DNA of 5,688 nucleotides from Deferribacteraceae bacterium (lineage in GTDB: Bacteria; Chrysiogenota; Deferribacteres; Deferribacterales; JAISNW01): NCBI GenBank assembly GCA_031278965.1, contig JAITJJ010000080.1, positions 1-5,688 on the forward strand, read 5' to 3'. The first letter of the stretch is position 1. Every line of letters starts with the position of its first letter. A program made the position numbers and the translations under genes. Below, one piece after another: positions 4,785-5,688 of the stretch. The notes under the pieces are model-generated. The model was not told the origin of the DNA, made no database searches, and saw only the letters and a list, made by a program, of their open reading frames with translations.

Positions 4785-5688
4785 AATCTCTCTTCTCGGT
4801 AAAATATTTCGGGCTGTCGTGGCAGACGATGCAGCGGTTTACGTTCATAATCTTTTTAATCTCCTCGCCCGTGAACACTCTCGCTCTTTTCCCGGAATCC
4901 GTCTCTGCAGGAACAAGCCTGCCGCTGGAAATTGTATATAACGCCGTAAGCGGTTTGCCGGATGCATCGTCTATGAGCGGAGATATAAATTCACCGCCGT
5001 CCTTCGTAGAGAAAAGCCCCTCTCCAAAACCGTAAAAATACGGATTCCCATGGCATTCAGAGCAGGAAACGGCTTTTTCCCCCAGATTATGCCCGAAAAA
5101 CGGAGCAAATTTAGGGTTCTCTTGATTCTCCCCGCTGAATTCAAGAAGACGCTCTCCTTTTACGACCTTCCCTTCCGCATCAATATGGGAAAAATAGCTC
5201 TGCTGACCCCGAGTTATAGGGGTTATTTTGCCGAACCAGTTTACCATCAGAGGGAACGGATAGAACAATCTGATATCTTCCGTCTCCGAGAAAGCGCCGC
5301 GGCTCATCTCTCCGGTAACTCCACTGACGGCGTATTCCCTCTCGTCGTATCTCATATGGCAGCCGTAACACCGGAAGGTAACCTTGGAGTGGCAGGAGAT
5401 ACAGTCAAGCCTTTCGTGCCCCGCAACTCTATGCTCCGGAGTGCCTTTTATGGTTTTTATCTCCTTTAATTCGCCGTTCCGCTTGGTTAAAAGCCGGTAT
5501 CCCCCATTTTGCTTAAAAGCGTTTGGGAGAACCCTCCCTTTTCCTGTTGTTAGCGGAATGCTGTCCGCAGGGGGAGATTTGGCATAGTTTTGCCTAAGCG
5601 CCGTTGTGCGGTTGTCTATCTCGCCGCTTTGGGGAAGCTCCTCCCCGTCTCCATGACAGCCAGTGCAGGAGATCTCGGTTTGCTGAAA
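4738..5688 (-). CDS. Multiheme c-type cytochrome, 3' part (N-terminus beyond the right edge)
   Basis: The open frame enters at base 5688 and reads 316 residues to a TGA at 4738-4740; the true start lies outside the window. The ATG at 5355 is not the start, because the frame continues upstream through three more heme motifs. Five CxxCH sites are visible, numbered from the first visible residue: CTGCH 8-12, CISCH 96-100, CYGCH 107-111, CSECH 209-213 and CIVCH 286-290. Such motifs attach heme c covalently after export, so the protein should act in the periplasm or at the outer membrane as an electron carrier or reductase. The closely spaced pair at 96-111 is followed by about 97 residues without a heme motif, including a TPI segment near 156. 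This region is paralogous to the next gene. No catalytic family such as NrfA or OTR can be assigned from this fragment, so the substrate is unknown. It leads the visible operon and overlaps the next cytochrome by 47 nt. Confidence 0.92.
   Translation of the reverse strand, partial: FQQTEISCTGCHGDGEELPQSGEIDNRTTALRQNYAKSPPADSIPLTTGKGRVLPNAFKQNGGYRLLTKRNGELKEIKTIKGTPEHRVAGHERLDCISCHSKVTFRCYGCHMRYDEREYAVSGVTGEMSRGAFSETEDIRLFYPFPLMVNWFGKITPITRGQQSYFSHIDAEGKVVKGERLLEFSGENQENPKFAPFFGHNLGEKAVSCSECHGNPYFYGFGEGLFSTKDGGEFISPLIDDASGKPLTALYTISSGRLVPAETDSGKRARVFTGEEIKKIMNVNRCIVCHDSPKYFTEKRDYEKVLSDSAHTSLIR
4996..5442 (-). repeat. Paralogous cytochrome block, upstream copy
   Basis: Visible residues 83-231 of the partial cytochrome correspond to residues 170-312 of the next one. 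Shared landmarks in order are an SPE/TPE segment, HxxLxCxxCH, a second position six residues later (CYGCH here), TPI followed by an FS-x-x-D segment, PF-x-x-H before VxCxxCH, and a KDG about 20 residues after that heme. Over the best 24-residue ungapped stretch (192-215 here), 9 residues are identical. This is protein-level similarity, not a DNA repeat. Confidence 0.7.

Noticed and set aside
5050..5469. 139-codon plus-strand open frame
   Set aside because: It is antisense to the heme-motif-bearing cytochrome; no independent support.
1..5688. CRISPR array, tRNA, insertion sequence or direct DNA repeats
   Set aside because: I saw no spaced direct repeats, no tRNA-like cloverleaf, no transposase frame and no terminal inverted repeats; coding sequence accounts for nearly the whole window.

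Overview
This window looks like part of one operon from a Gram-negative, anaerobically respiring bacterium. It encodes multiheme c-type cytochromes, an outer-membrane beta-barrel and a sulfur-type membrane transporter, and every gene I accept is on the minus strand. The cytochrome-rich content would suit Deferribacterota, Desulfuromonadota/Geobacter-like or Chrysiogenota bacteria. That placement is a guess from gene content, since no rRNA or other marker gene is present.

In transcription order (right to left) the layout is as follows. (1) 5688-4738: the 3' part of a multiheme cytochrome c gene that runs off the right edge, with five CxxCH motifs visible. (2) 4784-3675: a complete seven-heme secreted cytochrome c whose start overlaps gene 1 by 47 nt. 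(3) 3636-2407: a PLP-dependent cysteine desulfurase/selenocysteine lyase-like enzyme with an intact PLP lysine and active-site cysteine. (4) 2404-1874 and (5) 1871-1329: two small membrane proteins that together make a split YeeE/YedE (PF04143-type) sulfur-compound transporter, one with the GGCTSG signature and the other with GTCPGT. (6) 1326-112: an OprO/OprP-like outer-membrane porin. The last 111 bases (111-1) hold no gene I can support and no recognisable terminator. Genes 3 to 6 are joined by three junctions of the same form, stop codon + 2 nt + ATG, so they are almost certainly co-transcribed and probably translationally coupled.

The genes suggest one pathway: a porin admits an anion through the outer membrane, periplasmic multiheme cytochromes move electrons to or from it, a split YeeE/YedE pair imports a thiosulfate-, persulfide- or selenium-type species, and a cytosolic desulfurase-like enzyme handles the sulfur or selenium. 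No individual family is new. The combination is the candidate 'system', and its substrate cannot be read from the sequence.

The most specific structural observation is that the two cytochromes are diverged tandem paralogues over about 140-150 residues. At the position where the upstream copy has a heme site (CYGCH), the downstream copy has EYGVY, which looks like a heme site lost after duplication.
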